Of a stretch of 64,000 nt of DNA, positions 46,006 through 57,750 are shown piece after piece (position 1 is the stretch's first letter; each line of letters begins with the position of its first letter). The translations under genes were made by a program, and so were the position numbers. The notes below the pieces were generated by a model. That model was not told the DNA's origin and made no database searches. It saw only the letters and a list, made by a program, of their open reading frames with translations. Source of the stretch: Acanthosepion lycidas (Eukaryota > Mollusca > Cephalopoda > Sepiida > Sepiidae); the NCBI GenBank assembly GCA_963932145.1, contig OZ010590.1:56141310-56205309 (forward strand), read 5' to 3'.

Positions 46006-46774
46006 TAATTTAAATGTGGCAATTAAATGACTCCCCACCCCTGACAAAAACAGAAAGGTTGTCCAGATTCAGTTTGTGCAAATAGTTGAGTATTGACTGT
46101 TATAAGATCTTACAACAGTTTTGAAGAGGGAAATGAATCTCTATAAGCTACTCACTTTGCTCAACCAAATGATGAAACTAAAATCAGTGTTTGCCATAAA
46201 CTTCAAAGTGAGTAAAATTTTAATCTCTAATTATAGAATTGTGATATTCCGTGCTAATAGGAATATATACTTGAAAGCACGGTGGATAAAGTAAGTAAGG
46301 TTTATTGTAAAAAGCAATACAATAAGAATAAAGGTAACAGTTATGCACAAGGTCATCACAAGTGAATCTAGTAGTGAGTGCTACTATTGGAAGTTCAGTA
46401 GTTCTTGCATAAGTCTGAGTAGTACTCAACAGATCTCAGCTAGACTCCATACTCTGTTGACTTATAGATACTTATAGGCAGTTACTACCTATAGTGTAGT
46501 CACTCATGGGGGTGACAGGTTGTTCCATTACATCAAGAATCATTTGTTTATACTGTATTTCTATTCAGAATTGTTATTTTATTCCTGTCATTGATTGAAG
46601 CCATTTTTCACTTTGTTTAAATAGTCTGCAGGCATCTGTCTGTCACTTTCCTACAACTCTACTCATTTTTCAGAAGACATGCATGTTTGCTTAATAATAA
46701 TAATAATCAGACAAACTCCAGTCTGCCAAGATTGCTTGCAAGCCTAATATATTTGCTGTCTTCTATATACACAG
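46006..46774. other. unclassified intronic sequence before the first KATNIP exon
   Basis: 46200-46520 is less AT-rich and contains direct and inverted bits of AGTAGTACTCAACAG / CTGTTGACTTATAG, possibly an LTR remnant. (AAT)n lies at 46694-46708, just upstream of the splice acceptor. Confidence 0.4.
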
Positions 46775-46917
46775 ATATTGCAGCCTATCCAGACAGTGTG
46801 AATGTTCTCAACCCCAACCAACAAACAGATGTTCGCACACCTGATAAACTTATTGATGGCATCAATGATACCAATGATGGTGCTCACATGTGGCTGGCTC
46901 CAGTTCTTCCATCAATT
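46775..46917 (+). CDS. KATNIP: KATNIP internal exon (DUF4457 module), first recognised
   Basis: Coding exon of katanin-interacting protein (KIAA0556), a scaffold at the base of cilia that binds microtubules and katanin; human mutations cause a Joubert-type ciliopathy (known from the family). The acceptor reads ...ATACACAG and the donor is GTAAGTG. The exon holds two bases of a split codon plus 47 codons. Recognisable stretches are YPDSVNVL, RTPDKLIDGIND and HMWLAPVLP, typical of the DUF4457 repeats in KATNIP. It ends exactly between codons (phase 0), matching the next exon. The ORF runs open upstream of the acceptor, but that part is low-complexity AAT repeat and not family-like. The codon split at the start requires an earlier exon ending with one base, which was not found. 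Family recognised from sequence pattern, not from a search. Confidence 0.85.
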
Positions 46918-47757
46918 GTAAGTGTAATCTGTCATCTTGCTACTCGGGTGATTGTTGGAATTTGTAACACCAAATTGTTTATCAAATTTTGAAATTCTTA
47001 ATGCACACATACAATTTGATTGCATACAAAGTGGGTAGGAATTAAATCCAAACAGGAAATAGCAAAAATATTTGGCCACCAATAGGCTGTTTTATATATT
47101 ATTTTTACAAGTGTTTCCCATATTGTCATTTTGAATGAAGTCTTTGGTTATCAAAATTGATAATCATTGAATGTCATCCAATACACACACACACACACAC
47201 ATACACATTACTGTAAACATATTTAAAGGGGCTTGAAAGACATTTAGTGGGCACACATATTTGAGTAGATACAACAAAAGATGTGCATTTCTTAAAATGA
47301 GATAATTACAACTTTTTCTTTTCTGTAGTGGCTTTCCATGGTCCAATATTAAAGCAGACTTGGTTTGGAAGTGGTTTCTCAGATTAAAAGTGAATACATG
47401 TTCAATTCCTTTTGGCAGGTCAATAAGAATTTCAAACACTCTTGAATGCTTTATACTAATAAGAAACAATACTGAATAAGAATACTGTCATACTACCAGT
47501 GTAGGGTATTATGTATTTTTATATATAATGTATATTTGGGCAGCAACCTTTCTTTTAAACATGTTTCATTGCATATGACAGACAAAGAAAATTTGATGAA
47601 TTTTTTATTTAGTTTTTTCCAATCTTACATTATTCCATTTGGTGGGAGTAAGTGAGTCCAAAAATTGTCTGTATTATCCATTGTTCAAATTCTTACAGTC
47701 ACTTTTTTAGCCATTTTCAAGAAGATAGCCAATGCCCAAAAAGATATAAAATAAAAG

Positions 47758-48640
47758 GTGATAAAAATCTTCCTAAATAGGACACACCTAAATTCTTCTT
47801 CCCAGGGAATATTTCTAAGCAAACTAAAACACATAAAACAAACATCAGTTAACAATAATTTTCCCAACTACATCATCAATAAACAAAATTATTCTTACAA
47901 AAAATACATGACACCAGTAGTAAAAATACCATACAAGAAAACATCAACATATTTTACTGAAACAAGATGCACATTAATTACAAGCGGGATGAATTCACTA
48001 TACAATGAATCATTAAACACCATATTTCTGCAGTAAATCCTGAAAAACATGTAACACTTATAATACAGAAAAATGGAAAACTGCAAACCTTGTTATCACT
48101 AATCAAAATAAACTTATCTAATTTAAACTAGCAATGTCTAATATAGTTTATCAATTTCCCTGACTACTACAAGACGGTGCTTCTTGTCATTAATAAATTA
48201 TTGAGTAGATGCCTCACATATCACTTATCTGATCAATGTGCCACTCACAATTTACAACAACATTTAAGTAGAATTTTGGTCAATAACACTAGCATCCTAT
48301 ATAGGTCATGTTGCCTAAAACATCTCCCTGTGAGAGAAGCTCTTTACATAAAATATCTGGCATCCAGTATAAATCCCACCTCATTCAGCAGTAGAAATGG
48401 TGTGTTGAAAGTTTTTTTTATAAGTAGAAAGATGCCAACTCCAATTCCAGCCACTCTCAACTTGTGACGGTTGTAATAAACACTACTACTATTTACACAA
48501 AACAAAAACTACATCTTAAACAGACAAACATGAAAAGAAATGAGCAACACCTAAAAAAAAATCCCCTTGAAAATGGCTGAAGAAGTGGTTGAAAGTGCTT
48601 GGGACATATGGACAATTTTTGCACTCCTACCAAATGAAAA
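47758..48640 (+). pseudogene. possible Penelope-like element remnant
   Basis: Broken frames (47758-48036, 48177-48467) include KKYMTPVVKIPYKKTSTYFT and CLKHLPVREALYIKYLASSI, followed by ATGGCTGAAGAAGTGGTTGA and GGGACATATGGACAATTTTT. The order faintly resembles the RT-end/linker and 3' region of Penelope-like elements, but no GIY-YIG core was seen. A (CA)n tract lies nearby at 47181-47205. Confidence 0.3.
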
Positions 48641-48812
48641 ATGTAAGCATCTAGTAGTAATTTATTTCAAAGAATAATACAGTAATAACAGTTGAAAACA
48701 CATTCTACTGGAATAACAGTTAATTGTGAATTTCACCTCAGCTCTGTTCAACTTCCACTCTCTCAATAAAAGAACCTGCTATTTATCTTTTTAGATCAGT
48801 AACTAGCATGCA

Positions 48813-48888
48813 AGTGTCTGCAATAGGGATTGGCTAGCCAACCTAGTAAACAGGTATCCTTGAATACGAGTCAGTCATCCCTATTGCA
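48813..48888. repeat. hairpin with 15-bp perfect arms
   Basis: GTCTGCAATAGGGAT at the left recurs inverted as ATCCCTATTGCAGAC at the right, with about 45 bases between; the loop region itself has higher GC than the surroundings. Confidence 0.75.
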
Positions 48889-49021
48889 GACGCTCGCTCA
48901 AGCACATCTGTGTTTATTCAACACCCACCTGTGGTTTATACTGCAACTATGCTGAGCAGACCTTAGTTACAGCTTCTGGGAAAGAGCATGTTATCTAGTG
49001 TGATCAACAATTTGAACAAGG

Positions 49022-49105
49022 CCAGCATGCTCAAACCCTTGCTCACTATCTTTAAATAACCTGTAAAGAGTTGATAAGCTACAGAAAAGGAATCCATCAA
49101 ATCAT
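49022..49105 (+). mobile_element. 5S/tRNA SINE family tail fragment
   Basis: CTTTAAATAACCTGTAAAGA and GTTGATAAGCTACAGAAAAG match the 3' tail of the chimeric SINE; head parts are missing. Confidence 0.5.
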
Positions 49106-49129
49106 ATATATAATATATATATATATATA

Positions 49130-49872
49130 GTAGGTATACTCAAAAGTTCTTAGCCTGACTCATTTCACAAAACCTGATCAAATATGAAAATCAGAAATCA
49201 GTAATTATATAATACCATATCTTGCGTTTTCTAAAGCTGGTAGATTTTTGTCTTTCTTGGTGATTATTCACACATCTCAGTTTTTCAAATGTTTCGCATT
49301 CCAAGCAAAAGTTATTGGTCACAATTTCACTAGTAAATTTAATCTCCATTTATGGAAGTTGACATTATGAAAACTGTTCTTAGCATTTACAGCAAAAATT
49401 ACACCAAAACTACATTGGCCATGTTCTATGACTTTCTTCACCATTTCTCCAGATATTCCATTATGTCCTTGATTGAACCCAATGTTTCATGAGCTTTGAG
49501 CTGCTGTCATCTAAACAACTGTATTGATATCATAAAAATACTGATTATTTAATTTCTGTTCATTGTCAGTAAGCACAAATGAAAATGCTCACAGATATGC
49601 AACTTAATGTCTGAAAAATGCAGTAAAACTTTTACTACTCTTTTTAATATTTACTGCAATCAGTTTCTTCTGGCTTGTAATAAAGTTTCTTAATTTGTTT
49701 CCTCCAACCTTCAAAGTAGCATAAGTCAAACACTCCAACAACATGTTTCTCCTGTTCACTACTGACATCACATTCTCTTGTCTCATCTTGAAGCACTTTT
49801 TATAAATTTTTGCAACAGTTCAAATTTGCATAGAGGTGGAAAGAGATTCTTGTGAAAGTATCCAACTCCTTT
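49130..49872 (-). mobile_element. possible mariner-like remnant
   Basis: Left edge GGTATACTCAAAAGTTCTTA then GCCTGA resembles mariner ends of the GAGCTGAAAAGTTC-type. A 60-codon minus-strand ORF (49604-49786) has no recognised motif. The LTR element that follows begins inside or beside it. Confidence 0.35.
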
Positions 49873-49988
49873 TGTCATATAGGAATAAAGTGTCACTGCT
49901 GACATTTGGGTTTGAGCACAGATCACCAGAGAGCAAGCGCAGTCAACCTCATCTTGAAATAATTAGATCACGTGATGGGTAAAGGAGA

Positions 49989-50070
<82 letters not shown>

Positions 50071-50109
50071 CATACACACACTTGGTCAGATGCCACTAAT
50101 TCTCATATA

Positions 50110-50153
<44 letters not shown>

Positions 50154-50254
50154 TATATGAGAATTAGTGGCATCTGACCAAGTTTTGTTCAGAGGCGTTA
50201 TTATTATTGTATGTATGATTTACAAAGTCTCTCCTACGAACAGGCATTACGAAA
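49873..50254 (+). repeat. 5' LTR with palindromic (AT)n expansion
   Basis: Matches the 3' LTR at both ends but is about 145 bases longer. The extra part is an inverted duplication: ACTTGGTCAGATGCCACTAA (about 50080) is mirrored at about 50160-50182 around two long (AT)n tracts. Confidence 0.85.
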
Positions 50255-50444
50255 GTGGCGATGAGTATTCATTGAACTTACATGAAGGAAAAGTAAAATA
50301 TACATATCCTACACATTGTAATAGGATATTTAATAATATTTACCACTTCACTAAAGAGATATCATATTTGCAGGACTATGGAGAAATAACCAGGTGAAGT
50401 TATTCAAAAATTAATCTACAAAATATTCAGCAGAGTACAGCAAA

Positions 50445-51430
50445 ATGGAAGAACTAAAAGCTATCATGATTCAAATGTTGGTACTACAAAAGCAACAACA
50501 AGAAAAACAGTTATAACAGCAAAAACTACAAGAACAACATTTGCAGCAACAAAGACAACAATATGAATAGCAATTGCAACAACAACAGAAATTTTTTTTT
50601 TTAATTTTTTACTAAAACTACAGAAGAAAAGTCTTCAGATTCATTCACTCCAGATGCTGTTGCTAATTCAATCAGCGAATTTGTATACAATCCAGATGAA
50701 TGGATAATTTTTCCAACTTATAGAAGATATAAAGGGATCTTCAAAAGGGATTGTTCACATTGGAATAATGAAAAGAAAGTTCAGTTATTAAGGAAATTGT
50801 CCCCTGCTGTATATGAAAAATATGTGAATTATATTTTGCCTAAAAAACCAGGAGAGATAAATTTTGATGAAATTATTGTAATACTATCAAAAATTTTTGG
50901 TGATAGGAGTTCATTATTTAATTCATGATGGCAATGTCTTAGTAACGTGTGATGATAAAGATTTTATCACTTATGCAGGAGTCATGAATCGAGAATTTTA
51001 AATTAACTCCGGTTTTATTTAAATGCCTAATATTTGTACAGGGTTTAACTTCTAATAAAGACATGGAAATAAGAGCCAGGATACCTGCTAAATTAGAAAT
51101 GGATCCCAAATTAACTCTTCAAAAAATAGTGGAAGAGTGTCAATGTATTGGAAATCTAAAACTCGATACTGCAAGAATTGAAGAAAGAGATATTTCACAA
51201 GTACATAGCGTCTGACCATCTAAAAGAAAAGACTGTAGACATTTTTCAACTCCTAACAGAACAGTAAAAAAAAATGTGAAACACCGCCATCAATACCTAA
51301 TACTTGCCACAGTTATGGAAGTAAACATTTCAAAAGTAATTGTTTTTTCAAGAACAAAAAAGACTACGAATGTGGGAGGGTAGGACACAAAATTACTTGT
51401 TGCAGATACAAAAAATGGAGGAAAAATAAA
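50445..51430 (+). pseudogene. gypsy Gag-like gene, broken
   Basis: Starts MEELKAIMIQM, then a Gln-rich segment with an early stop. Further on, EFVYNPDEWIIFPTYRRYKG, WNNEKKVQLLRKLSPAVYEK and the zinc-knuckle-like NCFFKNKKDYECGRVGHKIT (about 51335-51395). Several stops and frame changes. Family role: nucleocapsid and particle formation. Confidence 0.75.
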
Positions 51431-51549
51431 ACGTGGGAATATGATAAATACATTGAGTAAAGATGATAAGAAGCATAAAAGGAAAATTAACAAGACTTTG
51501 AATGTGTCTTTAACTGAATTAGAAACATCTCAAAAGAGGAAAGAAATAA

Positions 51550-52130
51550 GTGGTGTTTGTATTAAAGAATACTGCTAATTTATTTAGAACAGACTATATT
51601 GTATTATTTGATCTTTGGGACCTTCCAATTAACTCTGTTTATAACAAAATAAATATTGTTACCTCCGGTGCTAATACAGCAACTGAAAAATTAAAGAATG
51701 AATTTAAAAAGAGTTTTCCAGAAGTTTTCTCGGAAGGTCTAGGGACATGCACAAAAACTAAAGCAAAATTTGAATTAAAAGAGAATGTAACGCCAACATT
51801 TAAGCCAAAGAGGAGTGTACTTTTTGCAGCTTTAGAACCAATTAATAAGGAATTAGACAGACTAGAAAAATTAGGTGTGATCTCAAAAATAGACTATTCC
51901 AAATGGGCATCACCAACAGTTTACATTAAAAAACGAAATAATAAAATCTGCTTATGTGCTGATTTTTCAACAGAGTTAAATGAAAACCTAAAACAATATA
52001 ACTACCCATTATCAAGTCCAGAGGAAATTTTTGCCAAATTAAATGGTGGTAAATCTTTTTCTAAATTGGAACTGTCAGATGCTTACCTATAAGTACTAGT
52101 AGATGAAGAGAGCTCAAAAAGAAATATAGA
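51550..52130 (+). pseudogene. gypsy protease end and truncated reverse transcriptase
   Basis: The 180-codon frame 51550-52092 begins in the linker after protease (VLFDLWDLPINSVYNKI) and enters RT: PEVFSEGLGTCTKTKAKFEL, LDRLEKLGVISKIDYSKWAS, CADFSTELNENLKQYNYPL and FSKLELSDAYL, where a stop replaces the expected Gln. The catalytic L-S-D carries the first Asp. After VLVDEESSK the sequence jumps to the 3' end of the element, so the rest of RT, RNase H and integrase are deleted. Confidence 0.85.
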
Positions 52131-52159
52131 CCCCAGAGGAAGTCATCTCAATGGGGTGG

Positions 52160-52396
52160 TGTCATATAGGAATAAAGTGTCACTGCTGACATTTGTGTTT
52201 GAACACAGATCGCCAGAGAGCAAGCACTGTCAACCTCATCTTGAAATAATTAGATCACGTGACAAGTAAAGGAAAAATATATATATATATATATATATAT
52301 AGGAATTAGTAGTGTCTGACTAAGTTTTGTTCAAAGATGTTACTATTATTGTATCTGTGATTTGCAAAGTCTCTCCTACAAATGGGCATTACAAAA
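52160..52396 (+). repeat. 3' LTR
   Basis: TGTCATATAGGAATAAAGTG through CCAGAGAGCAAGC, an (AT)n tract at 52277-52302, to TCTCCTACAAATGGGCATTA. One copy only of the AATTAGTAGTGTCTGACTAA block that is inverted-duplicated in the 5' LTR. Confidence 0.85.
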
Positions 52397-52559
52397 CCTT
52401 TTTAAATATATGACTTGTAAAGATGCCATTTTCTTTTTTGGAATATTTTACACACAAGACACATTTGAATCCATATTTGTCCAGGAGGTAAGCCATTTTA
52501 TCTAGTATTAGATTTCAGGCACAATGTATCATACATTAATATATTGATTTTTTTTTTTT

Positions 52560-53190
52560 TAATTCATTTCACCCCAAGTAAGGCAGGAATGCCACTAGTA
52601 TGCAGGGGGTTACAGAGACTGAGTATTGGGATGATTGTTGAAAGGACAAAAGATAAACAGGATTCAAGTAGATAGAAGATGGCCAATGACATTGCATTTA
52701 AATTTTTAAACATTGTAGCTATCAGGGAAATTTTTTGAGAAAAGAAACTGCTGAAGGAGAAGTGGTGATTGCATTTAGCTATTTCAACAGTAAACAGGTA
52801 GGACCTCAATGCCAATCTAGTACCACATTTAAATTCATGCAGTTGGGGCACGGTAGAAAAAAGGCTCATCAGAGCAGTTGCCATGAAAATATTTGTAGAA
52901 AGGACAGAGGGAAGCCACATCATGTTAGTGAGAAAGTGACTGAAGACAAGATGTCAAGTCAGGATTAATTACTTTACAGATTCTTCTATGGATTTTATCA
53001 AGGACCTTGAGATGTACAGCAGGAACACCAGACCAGATATGGCAGCAGTATTCAATGCATGGGCAAATGGCAGATTTGTAAATGTCTAAGATGGCACAAC
53101 ACAGTGACCCAACATTCCTTACTAACAATCCTTTCTTGTCTGAGTTTCCAATGAATTTATTTATCAAAATCGTCATCAATACATATACAC
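52560..53190 (-). mobile_element. jockey/CR1-like LINE 3' end, family J, antisense
   Basis: Minus-strand frames 52925-53179 and 52564-52923 encode YKSAICPCIEYCCHIWSGVP, LDKIHRRICKVINPDLTS and STVPQLHEFKCGTRLALRSY, the family J C-terminal region, extending further upstream (YxSxxxPxxEYxxxxW) than other copies here. Confidence 0.82.
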
Positions 53191-53319
53191 TTTGTACATC
53201 TAATAATCTAGCTCTGTTAATTGTAATGTACTTTGTTGTAGATGACCATAAATTGTTTTTAGATTATTATTTTTCAGGTTTTCCAAAGTACTTTATTTCT
53301 GTTGATTTCTATTTTGTAG

Positions 53320-53421
53320 GTAAATAAAGTTTATGTGATATTTGATCAACCCACAACAGTATCCATGATAAAAATCTGGAATTATAACAAGACTCCATCC
53401 AGGGCCACAAAAGATTTTGCT
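53320..53421 (+). CDS. KATNIP: KATNIP internal exon (DUF4457 module), second recognised
   Basis: Exactly 34 codons, phase 0 at both ends. Acceptor ...TTCTATTTTGTAG, donor GTAAGTTC. The peptide contains VYVIFDQPTTVSMIKIWNYN and ends KTPSRATKDFA, the conserved beta-strand-rich part of a KATNIP DUF4457 module (the IWNYNK-type motif recurs in each module of the family). Joined to the exon ending at 46917 it reads ...PVLPSI-VNKVYVIF..., with no frame break. The donor continues open for several codons before a stop, so the boundary rests on the GTAAGT site and on continuity with the exon at 59841. Confidence 0.88.
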
Positions 53422-53581
53422 GTAAGTTCAAATATGTTGTTCTTAATTTAGAAATGTGTTTCTCAAATTGTATATATTTATATGTATGAGGGTGAGCTGG
53501 AAAATTCATCAGCGTCTACTTACATTTATATCTTGGCTAGACTGTGAACTTATATGTATGTTACATATGTGCATATTTGTG

Positions 53582-53604
53582 TTATATATATATATATATA
53601 TATA
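53582..53604. repeat. (AT)n microsatellite
   Basis: Alternating TA abutting the SINE that follows. Confidence 0.9.
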
Positions 53605-53768
53605 GTCATCCACAGACAGACTGTTTCGCTGTATCACAGCTTATAAGTGTGACTAGACATCCGATTGCCTCAAGCCAAGAACGAAACCCTACTGATTTGG
53701 CACAAGTCAGAGATTCTCTCCCTAAGCTATCAGCACCCAGTAGAGGGGAAGGTGAGTTTTTGCATATT
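53605..53768 (-). mobile_element. tRNA-like SINE, family D, copy 3
   Basis: GTCATCCACAGACAGACTGT, TGACTAGACATCCGATTGCC and CAGAGATTCTCTCCCTAAGC follow the two copies at 13.3-13.8 kb; again an (AT)n tract lies at its left edge. Confidence 0.65.
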
Positions 53769-55072
53769 TATTCTTTTGAATAAACATGCCAGTGAGCTAG
53801 TGGGCTTGACTCATGGAAGAATTTCAAATATAATTAAAAATATTTCCCTGAAAGAACAATATAAATAAAGTCAAAAGAAAAACTTATCTTAGCTGACAGA
53901 TTTAGTCCTCTGATGAACTTTATCAAAATCAAATATAAGGATTTTATTTTGCAACATGTAATTATAAACAAAGGTAAAATGTTGTTAGTTTTTTAAAAAC
54001 TAGGTATGTTATGGAGGATGCTAAGTGGCATAATTTAATGTCTGATAAACAAAAGTGAGTAAACGATTTTGTTGAAATTTTTTTTAATTTGAACACTTTT
54101 TATCCAAATCTTCAATCTAGGTATTTAACTTTATTTAAAACATTTAAAAAATGAGAAGAAAAAAAAGAAACAGGTCATGTCATTAGAATTTTAAAAAACT
54201 TGTTTGATATCTATGATGGACTCTGCTGCCAATTTTGATATATGAGGACCCACCATCCTCATTCAGTTTTTATATTTGTGTTGTATGTGACGCTTCATTC
54301 CTGCTAGTTACCTGCATACAAGTACACATATTGTGCAACAGCAAGGATCTCAAGACATAGCTGCAGGAATATTTGTTGGCACTTTTCACTGTTGTCTTTT
54401 GTTTTTTAGCCAGTCAATACAAATGATTTTGAAATTTCTGATATTGCTCTAGCACAAATATCTCTAGGTATTTCTGTTTGGGACAACTCACTCATAGTTA
54501 GCATGAGGCAAATTGATAGGTGAGATGTTCCACGTTAGTTTGAAATATATGTGTGTACTGGCAGCAAGAATTCATTCATTTTTTTTTAATTAAAATTGAC
54601 TGAAAAGTCTTAATATCTCTCTGTACTTTTCATTTATCAAGTGTCAGGTGAAATTGATAATTAAAGTTTAGCATATTCCTTAGCTATTGAGAAGTCAGCT
54701 GTAAAATCAATAATCATTTTTTCAATGCTAGTAGAATTTGAATATACACTGTATTAAAGACAAAAGAATTCCTGGCATTATGATTATTCCATCCTGAAAG
54801 ACACATCCCATTTTTAATTTGTAAAACTTCAGAGGAAAAAAAATGAACTTAGAATTAAATAAACTCAAATTGTAACCTTTGGTCTGTAAGATGCTGGATA
54901 AATTTTCATAACAGAATGAGATTTTGGCTATTCTAGAAGACCCCAATGCCTTGTACATCTTTATACAGTCATAGGTGATTGACTAAGTAAGCAACTTGAC
55001 ATTTTTAAAGATAGAGATTTCTATTAAGCATATTAGACAGGGAAGATTCTATGAGGTTAAAATCATGTAAGA
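53769..55072. other. intronic, no gene recognised
   Basis: AT-rich. A possible cryptic exon at 54410-54519 was considered and rejected. Confidence 0.45.
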
Positions 55073-55250
55073 CAGTGGTTTCTAAATGGTGCAGTGCACC
55101 TAATAGGTGCAGCAGAAGAGAATAGCAGGTAAGGTGGAATGATTGAAAGACAATCAAAGATTCAGAAATGGTTTAAAAAAATTCATATGCCAAAAATAAA
55201 TATGATTTAGATAGATATATGGACTGAATGTGATAGATATTTTTGTGATA
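55073..55250 (-). mobile_element. hAT MITE end, relative of 16475
   Basis: CAGTGGTTTCTAAATGGTGC start, then AATAGCAGGTAAGGTGGAAT and GACAATCAAAGATTCAGAAA, the reverse complement of 16840-16930. The other end was not found; sequence to about 55400 is unclassified, with short GACTGTGAT repeats. Confidence 0.65.
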
Positions 55251-55984
55251 GACATAGACTGACTGTGATTGATATGAACTGATTGTGATCAATAACCAAA
55301 TCTAATTGAATTTGAGCTGACTGATTTACAACAATCCTCTCTTATCTTTTAGCTAAGTTTGTTACTTCTCTTGACCATCAGTGGAAAATACGCAATATGG
55401 TAATTTTGTATGCATTTATGCATGAGTAAATATGGATGTCAGGTGGTACAGGAAAATGTTTTGAACCTACACGCTTCCTAAATTCTGACCAAACATTATG
55501 CGGCAAAGACTTATGTACTCAGTTATAAAAAATGCATCAAATCACATACGTGTTCACAAGGAAAAGAGAAAACTCAGCCAGAAATGTGATGCTAGTTTTG
55601 AAACCTGTTACATTCAAACTTCTGTTGGCAATGATTCCATCCAGAATTCTGTCAGTAGTTTTTCCATCTGAGCTTTTGCCCCACATCACTCATCAATAAA
55701 AATGTGTCCAGTCTGGGGGCAAAGAATTAACATTGGTGTTGGTGTTAGTAACAATCCCTTCAAGTGTTTGTTCCAGGTGTGAGCCATTTCCTTTTGATCA
55801 ATGTATCACCTGCTGATTTGTCTCATGTGTTATATGCATTAGCCCTCCTTTAGGTGAAAGGGTTACCTACCAATTGCCATGTGTATATGCATTAACACCC
55901 TCTTGGTGAAAGTGTCACTTTTTACATTGGACCCTGTATTATCACTTCAACCTACACATCATTAGGTTATTTAATATTTTTCTT

Positions 55985-56320
55985 GTCATCAGTATGTCTT
56001 TTCAGTGTCAAATTCTCTAAGCCTTTTTTTCTCATTATGCATCCCAGAAATTTCAACTTTTTCTTATTTTAATTACAAGTTTCCTTTTTGTTTCTATTTT
56101 CATTAAAAATTTGTTGTGGATCACATGTTTCTATGGTATTCTCAGCATTCCTCTGTAGAACCACATCCATCTAGCCTCAAATTTACTCTTCCTCTTGGAG
56201 GAAATTGTTCAGCATTTACTGCCATATAAGAAGACTAATATTACATAGCAGTTCTATACTCTTTTTCTTTGTTCCTAATGACATCTTCCTGTTTCTGAAC
56301 CATGTTTTATAGACAGTTTC
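55985..56320 (-). mobile_element. RTE-like LINE 3' fragment, antisense
   Basis: TCTCATTATGCATCCCAGAA, GTTTCTATGGTATTCTCAGC, TTCCTCTGTAGAACCACATC and AATGACATCTTCCTGTTTCT mirror the family. Confidence 0.72.
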
Positions 56321-57169
56321 TTAAAATAAAGAGTTGTGAACTAAACTCCTTGCATTTTTTTCTTCTCAGCCAAAAGACTTTTACAAAAACAATATTATGA
56401 AGCTTGTAAATCATTGGAAGTAATTTATTGTAACAATGGAACCTTTGTTAATGAATAAATTCTAATTAAATATGAGTTTTTGATATTTTTTCTTATTAAT
56501 ATTCAGACAGTATTTGTATGCTTACCTTATGTACCCTTTATAAAACATTTCTTCCTTTCCAAACAAGTACTGAGTGTTGCAAAAGTCTGAATAAGTTTTT
56601 CAAAAGAATAAATTCTCATAATTTTGCAAGAAAAGTAAACAAAAAACAACTACATATGAAAGTTTCTTTTTTTTTTATTTCATTTTGTTGAGATGTTATT
56701 TAAGAGTTAATCTTTGCAGTTCAAGAATTTTAAAAATCTTCACCAAGATCTACCAGTAACTAGACATTTTGAATTCAGTGCTATCTTCAATCAGAAAGCC
56801 AGTATAATAAAATTTATAAGATTATCTCATTTAAATTAACAAAATTAAATCAGTATAAAAATTTGAAATCTTGAAAATTTAAAATCTTTTCTTTTAGAAT
56901 GTTCTGCATTTAAAATCTCCAAAGTTATCAAGAGTTTAAAACAGCACCAAAAGTTTTGAGACACCCTTATTGATTAGTACTTGTTTTTTGGCAACCAGTC
57001 TATGAGCAGGGAACTCAGAATCCAACATTTTTGGCATGTGAGGGAAGAGAAGAGGCATAAAACCAATAGATCATATCTTAGTTATAAACATTCTCATTAA
57101 AGTAAACTCTCTCAAGCTCTCCAGTAACCAACCTCTTTTTAATATAGGTCACAACTGGTTCGAAGCAAA
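56321..57169. other. intronic, no gene recognised
   Basis: AT-rich, no supported feature. Confidence 0.45.
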
Positions 57170-57750
57170 ATACTAGAGGTCAGAAAAATTAGTTTATATA
57201 TTCTGACCATTGTTCAATGCAGATTTTACTCACCTATATCAATTGATATCAATTGGTTTGTGATACCAAAGGGTGAAATAACCACTTTTAGGCTGAAACT
57301 TGAAATGTTCAATCCTCCCTTTCCAGCTTTGACAGCATTCAAAAGCATTTATTTGCTCTTTTGTGTGATGAATTATTTTCCATTTGATAATCCCTTTCAT
57401 ACAGATGAAACATTGCTTGGTTCTCACTATTCTATTGGTATTTTCATGGCAAATTTTCAAATCATTGACATTCCCTAGTTTCACCAGTTCAGACCTTTAC
57501 AGATAGGACCTGCCATAGGCTTAACATATCCTTATTCCTTTGTAAGGAAAAAGTTTGACTCAGATAACTTTGTCACCTTGTGAAATAGACTATCCCCCAT
57601 CACTATGATTTTGATCCATTCAAGTCTAGGGTTAACTGTCATCTGTCTGCTATATCCTAATAATATGCACTTCTTATATCCTCCATTTACACCCTTACAA
57701 TAACCTCTACTTTGAGTGACACTTGGGCCTTGAATTGAGTGAACAATAGT
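57170..57750 (+). mobile_element. CR1/jockey-like LINE 3' end, family K
   Basis: Collinear with 33540-34050: TTTCCAGCTTTGACAGCATT, ACCAGTTCAGACCTTTACAG, AAAAGTTTGACTCAGATAAC, CATTCAAGTCTAGGGTTAAC and the 3' TGAGTGACACTTGGGCCTTG. Frameshifted. Confidence 0.68.

Larger units (their letters stand above)
49873..52396 (+). mobile_element. Ty3/gypsy LTR retrotransposon, deletion derivative
   Basis: 5' LTR about 49873-50254, internal region 50255-52159, 3' LTR about 52160-52396. Both LTRs start TGTCATATAGGAATAAAGTG. A candidate primer-binding stretch GTGGCGATGAG follows the 5' LTR and a purine-rich AATGGGGTGG precedes the 3' LTR. The internal part holds a broken Gag and the protease end plus first part of RT, then jumps to the element's 3' end. 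CCTTT on both sides (49868-49872, 52397-52401) is a candidate 5-bp duplication if the LTR ends at 52396; the LTR end is not certain. Confidence 0.85.
46918..53319 (+). other. KATNIP intron between first and second recognised exons
   Basis: 6402-bp GT-AG intron, phase 0. It holds a possible Penelope-like remnant, a short hairpin, a mariner-like remnant, a Ty3/gypsy deletion derivative in the sense orientation and a jockey-like 3' end in antisense. Nothing resembling an extra KATNIP exon was seen, and the flanking peptide is contiguous across it. Confidence 0.8.

Noticed and set aside
54410-54519. Possible extra KATNIP exon: open frame between a T-rich AG acceptor and AG|GTGAGA donor
   Set aside because: 110 bp between two phase-0 exons would shift the frame, the peptide has no DUF4457 character, and the flanking exons already join contiguously. 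At most a poison exon.
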